Origin: Streptomyces tropicalis
Lineage (GTDB): Bacteria; Actinomycetota; Actinomycetes; Streptomycetales; Streptomycetaceae
Direction: 5' to 3'
Assembly (NCBI RefSeq): GCF_029269835.1
Contig: NZ_JARJBB010000001.1
Span: forward strand, 744,001-808,000
DNA: 64,000 bases
The notes beneath the pieces were generated by a model. It made no database searches and was not told where the DNA came from. It saw only the letters and a list, made by a program, of their open reading frames with translations. This document shows positions 40,513 through 48,627 of this stretch, one piece after another. Both the position numbers and the translations under genes were made by a program. Every line of letters begins with the position of its first letter. Position 1 is the first letter of the stretch.

Positions 40513-41258
40513 GCGAGATCAGTCCGGGACTCTGGGGGATCCTGCTCCACGGGGTGTGGGTCACCGTCCAGTTGACCGTGTTCAGTGCCGCGCTCGGCGC
40601 GGCCGTCGCCTTCGCCGTGGGCCTGGCCCGCACCCACCGGCTGCGGATCGTGCGCATCGTCTCCGGCGCCTACTTCGAGCTCTTCCGCGGCACCTCGGCG
40701 CTGGTGCTGATGATCTGGGTGTTCTTCGTGGTGCCGCTCACCCTGGGCTGGCAGCTCGTGCCGATGTGGGCCGCGGTGCTCACCCTCGGCTGCACCTACG
40801 GCGCCTACGGCTCCGAAGTCGTCCGGGGCGCGGTGGCGGCGGTGCCCCAGGGGCAGCGGGAGGCGGGCGTGGCGCTCGGCTTCACCCCGGCCCAGCGGCT
40901 GCGGAAGATCGTGCTGCCGCAGGCCTGGCCCGAGATGGTCCCGCCCTTCAACAACCTGCTGATCGAGCTGCTGAAGGGGACCGCCCTGGTGTCGGTGCTC
41001 GGCGTCGGCGACATCACCTTCGGGGCCCAGCTGGTGCGCAACGCCACCGGCCGGAGCGCGCCCGTCTACTCCGTGGTCCTCGTCATGTACTTCGTGCTCG
41101 CCTTCCTCCTCACCCGCGCCATGCGCCTGGTGGAGCGCCGGGCCAAGGCCGGCGTCGGGCGGGGTCCGTCCCCGGAGCCCGCGGCGGCCGCGCAGTCCGG
41201 CCCGGACCGGCGGCGTGACGCCGCCCCGAGCGCGTCGGCCCCCGGAGGTGCGTCGTGA
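40509..41258 (+). CDS. ehuC: Ectoine-type ABC transporter permease EhuC
   Basis: 249 residues, polar amino-acid permease family (HisM type) with five transmembrane helices. The EAA loop lies near residue 120-140 (QREAGVALGFTPAQRLRKIVLPQA). The last 40 residues are a disordered Ala/Pro/Arg-rich tail that most family members lack. The ATG at 40509 overlaps the ehuB stop, with GAGGAGA upstream, and its own stop overlaps ehuD (GTGA), giving a fully coupled operon. Confidence 0.85.
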   Translation: MSEISPGLWGILLHGVWVTVQLTVFSAALGAAVAFAVGLARTHRLRIVRIVSGAYFELFRGTSALVLMIWVFFVVPLTLGWQLVPMWAAVLTLGCTYGAYGSEVVRGAVAAVPQGQREAGVALGFTPAQRLRKIVLPQAWPEMVPPFNNLLIELLKGTALVSVLGVGDITFGAQLVRNATGRSAPVYSVVLVMYFVLAFLLTRAMRLVERRAKAGVGRGPSPEPAAAAQSGPDRRRDAAPSASAPGGAS

Positions 41259-41905
41259 ACTGGAACTGGTCCACGCTGGACGACTTCCTGCCCGCCTTCG
41301 GGCACGGCCTGCTGGTGACGCTGCAGGCCCTGGTCCTGGGCACGCTGATCGCGTTCGCCCTCGGCCTGGTCTGGGCGCTCGCCCAGCGCTCGCCGCTGCG
41401 TGCCGTGCGCTGGCCGGTCACCGCGGTCACGGAGTTCATCCGCAACACCCCGCTGCTGGTGCAGCTGTTCTTCTTCTTCTACGTCCTGCCGGAGTGGGGC
41501 CTGACCCTGTCGGCGATGGCCACGGGCGTGATCGGCCTGGGGCTGCACTACTCGACGTACACCGCGGAGGTGTACCGCGCCGGCATCGACGGCGTGCCGG
41601 TGGGCCAGTGGGAGGCGGCGACCGCGCTCAGCCTGCCCCGCTCGCGCACCTGGACCGCGGTGGTCCTCCCCCAGGCGCTGCGCCGCGTCGCGCCCGCCCT
41701 GGGCAACTACGTCATCGCGATGCTCAAGGACTCGCCGATGCTGATGACCATCGGCGTGCTGGAGATGCTCGGCCAGGCCCGCCAGTACGGTTCGCGGACC
41801 TTCCACATGAACGAGCCGATCGTGGCCGTCGGCATCGCCTTCATCCTCGTCGCCTACCCCGCCTCCCTCCTCCTGCGAGCCCTGGAGCGTCGTCTTGCCC
41901 GCTGA
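41255..41905 (+). CDS. ehuD: Ectoine-type ABC transporter permease EhuD
   Basis: 216 residues, second HisM-type permease. FIRNTPLLVQLFFFFYVLPEWG is the conserved TM2-3 region and WEAATALSLPRSRTWTAVVLPQALR the EAA loop. Pairs with EhuC as a heterodimeric channel. GTG 41255 overlaps the preceding stop. The ATPase gene starts 11 bases before its end. Confidence 0.86.
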   Translation: MNWNWSTLDDFLPAFGHGLLVTLQALVLGTLIAFALGLVWALAQRSPLRAVRWPVTAVTEFIRNTPLLVQLFFFFYVLPEWGLTLSAMATGVIGLGLHYSTYTAEVYRAGIDGVPVGQWEAATALSLPRSRTWTAVVLPQALRRVAPALGNYVIAMLKDSPMLMTIGVLEMLGQARQYGSRTFHMNEPIVAVGIAFILVAYPASLLLRALERRLAR

Positions 41906-42683
41906 CACCGCACTTCCGAACCCGGCCGGCGCCGCCCCCGCGGGCGGCCGGGAGCTGATCCGCCTCGACCAGGTCACCAAGCGCTTCGGCGGCACCACCG
42001 TGCTGGACCGGCTCGACTTCACCGTGGACCCCGGCAAGCACGTCACGCTGATCGGCCCGTCCGGCTCCGGCAAGACGACGATCCTGCGGCTGCTGATGAC
42101 GCTCACGAAGCCCGACGAGGGCACGATCACCGTCGACGGGGAGCAGCTCTTCCCGGCGTCGGAGAAGGAGCGCCGCGAGGCGCGGAAGAAGATCGGGATG
42201 GTCTTCCAGCAGTTCAACCTGTTCCCGAACATGACCGTGCTGCGCAACATCACCGAGGCGCCCGTCACCGTCCTCGGCCTGTCCCGGGACGAGGCGGAGG
42301 TCCGGGCCCGCGAGCTGCTGGACCTGGTGGGCCTGGCCGACAAGTGCGACGCCCGCCCGACGCAGCTGTCCGGCGGGCAGCAGCAGCGCGTCGCCATCGC
42401 CCGGGCGCTGGCGATGCGGCCGCGGGTGCTGCTCCTGGACGAGGTGACCTCCGCGCTCGACCCGGAGCTGGTCGCGGGCGTGCTCGACCTGCTGCGCGAC
42501 ATCGCCCGCAGCACCGACATCACGATGCTCTGCGTGACCCACGAGATGAACTTCGCCCGTGACATATCCGACCAGGTGCTGATGTTCGACGCGGGCCGGG
42601 TCATCGAGTCGGGCCCTCCGGAGAAGCTGTTCGGCGACCCGGAACAGGAGCGGACGCGGGAATTCCTCAGCGCCGTGCTCTGA
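41895..42683 (+). CDS. ehuA: Ectoine-type ABC transporter ATP-binding protein EhuA
   Basis: 262 residues. Walker A is GPSGSGKTT, the Q-loop FQQFNLFPNMTV, the signature LSGGQQQR, Walker B VLLLDEVTSALD and the H-loop His is in VTHEM. All are intact and of the GlnQ/HisP subclass. The start is the rare TTG at 41895, inside the ehuD coding end; no better in-frame ATG/GTG exists before Walker A. It completes the importer. Confidence 0.88.
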   Translation: MPADTALPNPAGAAPAGGRELIRLDQVTKRFGGTTVLDRLDFTVDPGKHVTLIGPSGSGKTTILRLLMTLTKPDEGTITVDGEQLFPASEKERREARKKIGMVFQQFNLFPNMTVLRNITEAPVTVLGLSRDEAEVRARELLDLVGLADKCDARPTQLSGGQQQRVAIARALAMRPRVLLLDEVTSALDPELVAGVLDLLRDIARSTDITMLCVTHEMNFARDISDQVLMFDAGRVIESGPPEKLFGDPEQERTREFLSAVL

Positions 42684-42733
42684 GTCCGGGCGGCGCCCCG
42701 GACATCGGCCGAGGTCCGCGCGCCGGGTCGTGA

Positions 42734-42751
42734 CCCTGGCATGTGCCAGGG
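42734..42751. promoter_or_regulatory. Dyad between ehuA and the IclR gene
   Basis: CCCTGGCA and TGCCAGGG arms (8 bp each) with a TG spacer, 51 bases after ehuA and 128 before the regulator start. The short spacer favours an operator over a terminator. Confidence 0.45.
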
Positions 42752-42878
42752 GTCCGGCAGCGCGGGCCACGGGGGCACATTCTCGCCAACACCCGCTCCG
42801 CTCAGGGCGTTTGCCCGTTATCGTGGGAGTGATTCGCCGATCGGATCACGGCCCAGGAAGCGAGCGCAGGGGGAAACC

Positions 42879-43637
42879 GTGGCGCTGATGCACGAGCCGA
42901 CCGCCCCGCACCACTCGGTGCAGGACGCCCTGCGCGTCCTGGAGACCGTGGCGCAGCGACCGGGCGGGGCGACCACCGGCCTGCTGTCCCGCTCCACGGG
43001 CCTCGGCCCCGAGCGGCTCGGCGCACTGCTGCGGATGCTGCGCCGGGAGGCGTACGTGGAGCAGGCCGCCGACGGCGCCTACGTCACCGGGGACGCCCTG
43101 ACCCGCCTCGCCTCGGCCCACGGGCGGGCCGAGGCCCTGCGCGGGCAGCTCCAGCGGAACCTGGACCGGCTGCGCGACTCGGTGGGCGCGGCGGTCTACA
43201 TCAGCCGGTACGTGGACGGCGAGGTGGAGGTCACCCAGTACGCGGACGGTCCGGCCACCCCGGCGGTCAACGAGTGGGTGGACTTCCGGCAGTCGGCCCA
43301 CGCCACCGCGGTGGGCAAGAGCCTGCTGACCCAGCTCGACCACGACGGCCGCCGCGACCACCTCGCCCGGCACCGGCCGGCCCGGCTGACCTCGCGCACC
43401 ATGACCAGCGACAGGCTGCTGCTGGCCCGCCTGGAGGCACAGCCGGCCACGGTGCCGGTGCTCGACCTGCAGGAGTACGCGATCGGCACGGTCTGCGCGG
43501 CCGTGCCGATCACCGCGGGCTCCGCGGTGGGCTGCCTGGCGCTGTCGCTCCCCGTCGAGCACGCCCACCGGCTGCGGAGGGCCGCCGACGAGCTGAACCG
43601 CAGCGCGGCACCGGTACTGCTCTCCCTGACGCTTTAG
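42879..43637 (+). CDS. IclR-family transcriptional regulator
   Basis: 252 residues. The N-terminal winged helix (about 8-75: SVQDALRVLETVAQRPGG, TGLLSRSTGLGPERLGALLRML) is followed by an IclR effector domain (about 80-250, with QSAHATAVGKSLLTQL and the C-terminal TVCAAVPITAGSAVGCLALSLP). GTG 42879 has AGGGGG upstream. It follows ehuA on the same strand and is the best candidate regulator of the ehu/EutA-like locus. Its TAG stop overlaps the first two bases of the inverted-repeat element at 43636. Confidence 0.88.
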   Translation: MALMHEPTAPHHSVQDALRVLETVAQRPGGATTGLLSRSTGLGPERLGALLRMLRREAYVEQAADGAYVTGDALTRLASAHGRAEALRGQLQRNLDRLRDSVGAAVYISRYVDGEVEVTQYADGPATPAVNEWVDFRQSAHATAVGKSLLTQLDHDGRRDHLARHRPARLTSRTMTSDRLLLARLEAQPATVPVLDLQEYAIGTVCAAVPITAGSAVGCLALSLPVEHAHRLRRAADELNRSAAPVLLSLTL

Positions 43638-43736
43638 GGCCTCTCTTTCGGATCTTGCCGGGGGACGCGGGGTCTGGCACGACCCCATGGCAAGGCGCCG
43701 CCGGCGGAAGCCGACCTGATCCGAAAGAAAGGCCCT
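43636..43736. repeat. 101-bp structured inverted-repeat element
   Basis: 19-bp arms (43636-43654: AGGGCCTCTCTTTCGGATC; 43718-43736: GATCCGAAAGAAAGGCCCT) match in 18 of 19 positions. Between them are nested pairs TTGCC/GGCAA (43655-43659, 43689-43693) and GGGGTC/GACCCC (43669-43674, 43681-43686), plus a CCGCCGGCGG palindrome. It could be a MITE, a long terminator or a structured RNA. It begins at the IclR stop codon. Confidence 0.65.
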
Positions 43737-43868
43737 GGGCCCCGGGGCCCGCCCCGCGGACGTCCTCGGGCCCTCCGCGCCGCGGCCGCGGGGGTGGTCG
43801 GGAGCACTCCCGGGGACCGGGTATTATTTTCTTCGTCGCCGGCCGCGTGAGCGGACGGCGGGAGTCAT

Positions 43869-43942
43869 GCGCCGCTAGCTCAGTTGGTTAGAGCAGCTGA
43901 CTCTTAATCAGCGGGTCCGGGGTTCGAGTCCCTGGCGGCGCA
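43869..43942 (+). tRNA. tRNA-Lys (CTT), copy 2
   Basis: The 74-nt sequence is identical to the copy at 32103, with anticodon CTT in loop CTCTTAA. A TATTAT box at 43822-43827 is a plausible -10, implying a leader of about 40 nt. Confidence 0.97.
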
Positions 43943-43946
43943 CCAC

Positions 43947-43984
43947 CGAAGGAGCCCCCTCGCGCGAGCGAGGGGGCTCCTTCG
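43947..43984 (+). terminator. Terminator of tRNA-Lys copy 2
   Basis: A perfect 17-bp stem (43947-43963 with 43968-43984) and a 4-nt loop, 4 bases after the tRNA. Confidence 0.9.
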
Positions 43985-44012
43985 TCGTCGCGGCGGCGGC
44001 GTGGGGGACGCC

Positions 44013-44480
44013 CTAGAAGCCCGGCGAGTCCCCGCCGGTGAAGACGACGGAGTAGGTCGCCATGAAGGCGACGCAGAACGCGACGACCGTGCCGAGGACG
44101 GCGAGGGTGAACAGCGTGAGAAGCGCGCTGTGCACGAGCCTGGGCCGCTGCGCCGTGGCGACGACGTCCTCCCGGCCCTCGGCGTAGTGGACGGTGACGG
44201 TGTCCCCCTCCAGCACGGTCCCCGGGCCGCCCTCCTCCTCGAACCGCACCCGCACTCCGTCCCGTGAGGTGAACTCGTACACGTGGCGCAGCACGGTGCT
44301 GACGGAGCTGTGGTGGCCGCCGCCGCGGGCGGTGGTGTACACCCGCAGGCAGCGGCCCTCGGCCGTCAGGCCGTCGGCCCACACGCGCCGCAGCCGCGCC
44401 CAGCGGCGCACCGCGCGGTAGGCGGCGTACAGGGCCGCGGCCGCGATGACGGACGGCAGGGCGTAGAACACCACATCCAT
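44013..44480 (-). CDS. DUF3592-type membrane protein
   Basis: 155 residues. An N-terminal helix (about 5-23) and a C-terminal helix (about 118-142, LLTLFTLAVLGTVVAFCVAF) flank a beta domain (TAEGRCLRVYTTARGGG ... HVYEFTSRDGVRVRFEE ... VLEGDTVTVHYAEGRED). That is the layout of DUF3592, a family of unknown function. ATG 44480. It is convergent with tRNA-Lys copy 2, whose terminator lies just beyond its stop. Confidence 0.8.
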   Translation of the reverse strand: MDVVFYALPSVIAAAALYAAYRAVRRWARLRRVWADGLTAEGRCLRVYTTARGGGHHSSVSTVLRHVYEFTSRDGVRVRFEEEGGPGTVLEGDTVTVHYAEGREDVVATAQRPRLVHSALLTLFTLAVLGTVVAFCVAFMATYSVVFTGGDSPGF

Positions 44481-44596
44481 GAAGATCCCCCGAGGTCGGT
44501 GCGCCGGCCCCCCGGCCGCCGTGGCAGGAAGCTACCCGGCGGGGCCCGGCCGGCGCCTCAAGGAAAGCTCAGAGCTCGGCGCACGAACCGCGGGGG

Positions 44597-45202
44597 TCAG
44601 AAGGTGACGTCGGAGCAGGCGTAGAAGGCGTTCCCGGTGTCGGCGACCGTCCAGACCGCGAGGATGACGTGGTGGCCGGTGAGCCCGGTCGGCAGGACGC
44701 CGCTGTGGCTGAGCGTGGCGGGCGGGCGCCGCCCTCCGTAGGGCACCGTCAGGAACGGCGTGGGGGTGAGGTCGGCACGGGTCAGAGCGTGGTCCTGGTC
44801 CCAGCCCTGCCGGGTGACGTAGTAGGTGAAGTCGGTCGTGGCGTGCATGGCCGTGAACTGCCAGCGGAAGGTGTAGCTCTGGCCGCCGGTGACCCGGGTG
44901 ACCGGCCAGGCGCCGCCCGAGGGGGTGCGCGGGGCGTCGAGCCGGGCGAAGCGGGTGTTGCCCGCGGAACAGATCCGTCCGTCGGCGGGGCCGGAGGCCG
45001 GGAAGCCCTTGGGTCCCTCGACGCTCTGCGGCTCCCACTGGATGTCGCCGCAGTTCGGCACGGTGCCGTTGGCGCAGAGCCTCTGCCGGCTGACGGGGAG
45101 GTCGGTGTAGCCGTGGCCGGTGGCGCCGCCGGTGGAGAGCACGAGGGCTCCGGCGGTCGTGAGGCCGAGCACGGCGGCGTACAACGTGGCCTTGGTGCGC
45201 AT
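44597..45202 (-). CDS. Lytic polysaccharide monooxygenase, AA10 (chitin-active type)
   Basis: 201 residues. The signal peptide ends at Gly29, so His30 becomes the mature N-terminus, the first arm of the copper histidine brace. His120 in FTAMHATTDF is the second, and the axial region near the end (WTVADTGNAFYACSDVTF) supplies the Phe. Cys pairs (Cys43/Cys51, Cys78/...) are typical. The enzyme cleaves crystalline chitin or cellulose oxidatively outside the cell; the compact single-domain form is the chitin-binding CHB type. A DasR-type site 44 bases upstream supports GlcNAc control. ATG 45202. Confidence 0.93.
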   Translation of the reverse strand: MRTKATLYAAVLGLTTAGALVLSTGGATGHGYTDLPVSRQRLCANGTVPNCGDIQWEPQSVEGPKGFPASGPADGRICSAGNTRFARLDAPRTPSGGAWPVTRVTGGQSYTFRWQFTAMHATTDFTYYVTRQGWDQDHALTRADLTPTPFLTVPYGGRRPPATLSHSGVLPTGLTGHHVILAVWTVADTGNAFYACSDVTF

Positions 45203-45245
45203 GCTGCCGCTCCTGGAGAACGTGGGGGGTTCGGTGAGCCGTGCA

Positions 45246-45255
45246 GGTCTAGACC
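45246..45255. promoter_or_regulatory. DasR-responsive element (dre) upstream of the LPMO gene
   Basis: GGTCTAGACC, a perfect palindrome in context AGGTCTAGACCA, matches the core of the dre consensus ACTGGTCTAGACCACT. It lies in the LPMO promoter region. DasR represses chitin/GlcNAc genes in Streptomyces. Confidence 0.8.
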
Positions 45256-45297
45256 AAATCTCAGATTATGGTCGTGCGGTGAACGTGTCCATACCGT

Positions 45298-46443
45298 TCA
45301 CGGGGCGGATTCGCGGCGCCCCGCGCAGAACGCGACCGTCAAATCCCGCACCAGGACCTTGCGTTCGTAGTCGTCCAGTTCGACCAGGCCGCGCACGGTC
45401 AGCCGGGTCACCGTGTCCTCCACCGAGTCCACGACGGAGGTCAGCACGCTGGCCCGGTGGCGGGCGTCCAGCGCGGCGATGCTGCGCCGGTGCATCGCCG
45501 CCGCCACCTCGGGCGCGTACTCGACGAGCGCCGGTCGCACCGAGAGCACCTCCAGCCCGACCGGCGCCGCATCCCGCGCCACCATCCGGGTCAGCGCCTC
45601 CCCCACGGCCTCCACCGAGCCACGCCCGCCGCCCCCCGGCGGCTCCACCGCCACCCGGGCGAGTGCGGCCTCCACGCACGCCCGCAGGTACGCCTCGTGG
45701 TCGTCGATGCCGAACACGGCCCGCGCGGTGTCCCGCACCCGCCACACCGCGAGCACCACCGCCCGCACCGCCACCCCGCTCCCGTCGGCGCCCGGCATGG
45801 GGTCGCTGCGCCAGTGCCGCAGCCGCACGTCCACCCGGCGGCGCCGCACCAGCGGGTTCACCCACATCAGGCCGGTGCGCCGGACGGTGCCCCGGTAGCG
45901 CCCGAACAGGTCGAGCACCCAGGCGCGTCCGGTCCGCCCCCGGGCCAGGCCGCCGAAGCCGAGCACGCCGAGCGCGCCGGCCCCCGCGTAGGCGGCCCAC
46001 TGCGGCAGCCCGATCCCGGCGCCCGCACCGGGCGGAAGCCGCAGCGCCTCCGCGGCGAGCGGCGGCAGCGCCCCCGCCCACCAGGAAGTGATCACGCAGC
46101 CCGCTGCACCGGTCGCCCCGGCGAGGACGCCCACCGTGCCGGGCAGCACCCGCGCCGGACGCTCCGCCGGTCCGGCCTCCGGCTCCGGGAGCGTCGCGGC
46201 CGGCGGCGAGGTGCCGTGCCGCAGCCGCGGCTGCTCGCCGGTGCCGTGCCGGCGTCCGACGACCGCGGGCCGCAGCGGCAGCGGCGCCGGGTCGGGGTCG
46301 TCGCGGAACAGCAGGTGGACGGGGATCTCGGTGGTCGCCTCGTTGTGGATGAGGCGGGCGGGGCGGGACGCCTGGCCGTCCGTGCATCCCGGCTTCCCGC
46401 AACCACCGGGCTCGGGTGTGTGGGACGTGGACGTCGTGCTCAT
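45298..46443 (-). CDS. SPFH/band-7 domain membrane protein
   Basis: 381 residues. A cytoplasmic-like N-terminal 100 residues (with Cys in GGCGKPGCTDG and proline runs) is followed by two hydrophobic segments (about 105-125 and 145-165). The SPFH domain (about 175-350) includes GTVRRTGLMWVNPLVRRRRVDVRLR, GSGVAVRAVVLAVWRVRDTARAVFGI and EVLSVRPALVEYAPEVAAAM. SPFH proteins scaffold membrane microdomains. ATG 46443. It is 42 bases downstream of the NlpC/P60 gene on the same strand, so cotranscription is likely. Confidence 0.82.
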   Translation of the reverse strand: MSTTSTSHTPEPGGCGKPGCTDGQASRPARLIHNEATTEIPVHLLFRDDPDPAPLPLRPAVVGRRHGTGEQPRLRHGTSPPAATLPEPEAGPAERPARVLPGTVGVLAGATGAAGCVITSWWAGALPPLAAEALRLPPGAGAGIGLPQWAAYAGAGALGVLGFGGLARGRTGRAWVLDLFGRYRGTVRRTGLMWVNPLVRRRRVDVRLRHWRSDPMPGADGSGVAVRAVVLAVWRVRDTARAVFGIDDHEAYLRACVEAALARVAVEPPGGGGRGSVEAVGEALTRMVARDAAPVGLEVLSVRPALVEYAPEVAAAMHRRSIAALDARHRASVLTSVVDSVEDTVTRLTVRGLVELDDYERKVLVRDLTVAFCAGRRESAP

Positions 46444-46485
46444 ACCTGCCTCCAGCCTCCGCGCCGGGCGGTTCAGGACGGTGGG

Positions 46486-47757
46486 TCACGCGAAGAGGCG
46501 GCGCCAGGTCTCCGGCCCCGGATGGCCGTCGGCCGCACCGCCGCGCCAGCCCTGGGCGCGCTGGAAGGCCGCCACGGCCCTGCGGTCCGCCTCCGACCAG
46601 TGCGGTCCCGGGCCGGTCGTGTAGAACCGGCCGTACCCCTTCTCCACCAGCCGCCTGCCCAGCCGGGTGACGTAGGGGCTGTCGGCGCCGGGCCGGAAGG
46701 GCGCGCCGCCCGGGTAGCCGGACACCCCGTGGGAGGCGGGGGGACCGGATCCGCCGGGCGCGGCCGGGACGTCCCGGCCCGTGCCGGTGACCAGCAGCCG
46801 CCAGGTCGCCGGGCCGGGCAGCCCGTCGGCGTCCACCCCGGTCCAGCCCTGCGCGCGCTGGAACGCCGCGGTGGCCCGGCGGTCCGCATCGGACCAGCGC
46901 GGTCCCGGCCCCTCGGCGTAGGAGGTGCGGGCGCCCCGGCCGACGAGCATCCGGCCGAGCCGGGTCACGGACGCGTTGTCGGCACCGGGCCCGAAGGAGC
47001 GCGCCCCCGGGTACGCCGCTTCCGTGACAGGCGCCCCGGCCGTGCGCGCGACGAGACCCTTGTAGCGATAGGGGACGTAATGGCTGGAGTTGACCCAGTA
47101 GGCGTACGGGGTGACCTTGCGCCGGGCGTGCGGCGGCGTCTGCTCGTAGGCCACGTAGGCGGTGCGGGTGCGGTCGGTCCAGCCGCCGAAGAGCACCACG
47201 TGCGAGCCCTTCTGCGGGTTGGCCGCATTGTGGAAGAGCAGCATGTCGCCGGGCTGGAGCTGCGCCTTGGTGATCCTGACGCCGTACCGGCCGAGGCTGC
47301 CGGTCCACTCGTTGCCGGGCAGGCGCCAGGCCATCGAGACGAAGCCGGAGCAGTCCTGGCGGTACCCGTCCGACCAGTACGCGGACGTGCGGTACGGCAC
47401 CTTCGCGTCGACCCAGCGGAGGGCCCGCTCGATGATCTGCGCACGGTTCGTCGTGGGGAGGGCGTCACCGGACTCGGTACGGCCGTCGGTGCCGTCCGAG
47501 CCGAACAGCGGACCCACCTGGCCCTGGGGGGTCGCGGCGTCGTCGCCGGCCGGGTCCCGGGGCGGCGGGGAGGGCGCGTCGGCCGCGGCCGCCTGGCCCG
47601 CCGCACCGAGGGCCGCGGCGGTGACGGCCGCCACGACGAACGCGCGGGGGGCGGCGGGCCGGGCCGGGAGGTGCGGCCGGGCGCCCCGGCCGTGGACGCA
47701 GCCGGGGCAGTCGCAGTCGCTTCCGGGGTCGGTGTCCTCGAACACCGGAGGCCCCAT
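46486..47757 (-). CDS. NlpC/P60-type hydrolase with two peptidoglycan-binding repeats
   Basis: 423 residues. A Cys-rich N-terminus (DCDCPGCVHG) precedes a hydrophobic export segment (about 32-55, FVVAAVTAAALGAAGQAAAA). The NlpC/P60-like domain (about 100-235) has catalytic Cys in YRQDCSGFVSMAWRLP and His in KGSHVVLFGGW. Two repeats of about 75 residues follow (RSFGPGADNASVTRLGRMLV...WSDADRRATAAFQRAQGW and the second copy), each a PG_binding_1-like module. It is likely a secreted cell-wall endopeptidase or amidase. ATG 47757 has GAGG 8 bases upstream. Confidence 0.88.
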   Translation of the reverse strand: MGPPVFEDTDPGSDCDCPGCVHGRGARPHLPARPAAPRAFVVAAVTAAALGAAGQAAAADAPSPPPRDPAGDDAATPQGQVGPLFGSDGTDGRTESGDALPTTNRAQIIERALRWVDAKVPYRTSAYWSDGYRQDCSGFVSMAWRLPGNEWTGSLGRYGVRITKAQLQPGDMLLFHNAANPQKGSHVVLFGGWTDRTRTAYVAYEQTPPHARRKVTPYAYWVNSSHYVPYRYKGLVARTAGAPVTEAAYPGARSFGPGADNASVTRLGRMLVGRGARTSYAEGPGPRWSDADRRATAAFQRAQGWTGVDADGLPGPATWRLLVTGTGRDVPAAPGGSGPPASHGVSGYPGGAPFRPGADSPYVTRLGRRLVEKGYGRFYTTGPGPHWSEADRRAVAAFQRAQGWRGGAADGHPGPETWRRLFA

Positions 47758-47759
47758 GC

Positions 47760-47810
47760 GAGGTACCTCACATTTGATATGGCTATGTCCTGATCGGTGC
47801 ACGTTGATCA
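47760..47810. promoter_or_regulatory. Dyads upstream of the cell-wall hydrolase gene
   Basis: GAGGTACCTC (47760-47769) overlaps the ribosome-site region, and TGATC-N10-GATCA lies at 47791-47810. Either could be an operator. No ydaO-type riboswitch core was seen in the leader. Confidence 0.35.
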
Positions 47811-47974
47811 GTCTCACAACGGTCGCGCGGGCGCGCATGTTGACGGTCCGAATGATGTACCCGGCACCCCCCGGGGAGGGCCGGGGCGCCCGGCCCGCCG
47901 CCTCCGCATCCCGGTCCGCCCACCGGCGGTCGGGATCACCTGTGCCCGTCATGTAGAGTTAACGTCGTCAGCAG

Positions 47975-48048
47975 GCGCCGCTAGCTCAGTTGGTTAGAGC
48001 AGCTGACTCTTAATCAGCGGGTCCGGGGTTCGAGTCCCTGGCGGCGCA
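47975..48048 (+). tRNA. tRNA-Lys (CTT), copy 3
   Basis: The 74-nt sequence is identical to copies 1 and 2. The bases just upstream (GTCGTCAGCAG) match the leader of copy 1, and TAGAGT near 47954 is a plausible -10. Confidence 0.97.
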
Positions 48049-48053
48049 CGCAC

Positions 48054-48087
48054 CGAAAGGCCCCTCGCACACGCGAGGGGCCTTTCG
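48054..48087 (+). terminator. Terminator of tRNA-Lys copy 3
   Basis: A perfect 15-bp stem (48054-48068 with 48073-48087) and ACAC loop, 5 bases after the tRNA. Confidence 0.9.
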
Positions 48088-48105
48088 CTTGCCCGGACTC
48101 CGGCC

Positions 48106-48525
48106 TCAGGGCCGCTCCCGGTCCGGCCGCTCCGTACGGTCCGCACCCTCCGGGCGGGTCCCGTCGGAGCGCGCCGAGCCGAGCGCCCGGGGCAGGAAGG
48201 CGACGGCGACAGCGGCGGCCCCGGCGAGGAGCAGCCCGGTCACCGCGTGGGCCGCGCCGGGCACGGCCGAGGTGACGTGCGCGGCACCGGCGACGGGGGC
48301 GAACACCGGGGCGACGGGCCCGGCGGGGGCGGCCGGAGCGGCGGCCGGCCCCGCCGGGATCCGGGCGAACGGGGAATGCGCGGCCGCCTGCGCGGCGGCG
48401 GGCCGGACGGCGGTGCCCGGGGGCGGGGACGGCGGGGGTGCGGACCGGACCCCGGTGGCGGCGGCCGGGGCGAGGGCGGTGGCCGCGAGGACCCCTGTGC
48501 AGAGCGTGAGGCGAAGTGAACCCAT
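48106..48525 (-). CDS. Small exported Ala/Pro-rich protein with C-terminal membrane segment
   Basis: 139 residues. There is a signal-like N-terminus (MGSLRLTLCTGVLAATALAPAAA), a low-complexity Ala/Pro middle, a hydrophobic helix near the C-terminus (HAVTGLLLAGAAAVAVAFL, about 95-115) and an Arg/Glu tail. The layout resembles short Streptomyces surface proteins, but no chaplin or sortase motif is present. Family not recognised. ATG 48525 has GGAGG 8 bases upstream. Confidence 0.55.
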   Translation of the reverse strand: MGSLRLTLCTGVLAATALAPAAATGVRSAPPPSPPPGTAVRPAAAQAAAHSPFARIPAGPAAAPAAPAGPVAPVFAPVAGAAHVTSAVPGAAHAVTGLLLAGAAAVAVAFLPRALGSARSDGTRPEGADRTERPDRERP

Positions 48526-48627
48526 CGTGAGACCTCCGTGCACCAGCACACGCCCCGGGGGCCCGGCCCGCACCCGCAGCACCGGAGTCGCTGCTCCGTG
48601 CGGGTGAAAAAGGTTTGAGTGGCCGGG

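Noticed and set aside
47758..47960. c-di-AMP (ydaO) riboswitch upstream of the NlpC/P60 gene
   Set aside because: Streptomyces cell-wall hydrolase genes often have one, but no conserved core elements were seen.
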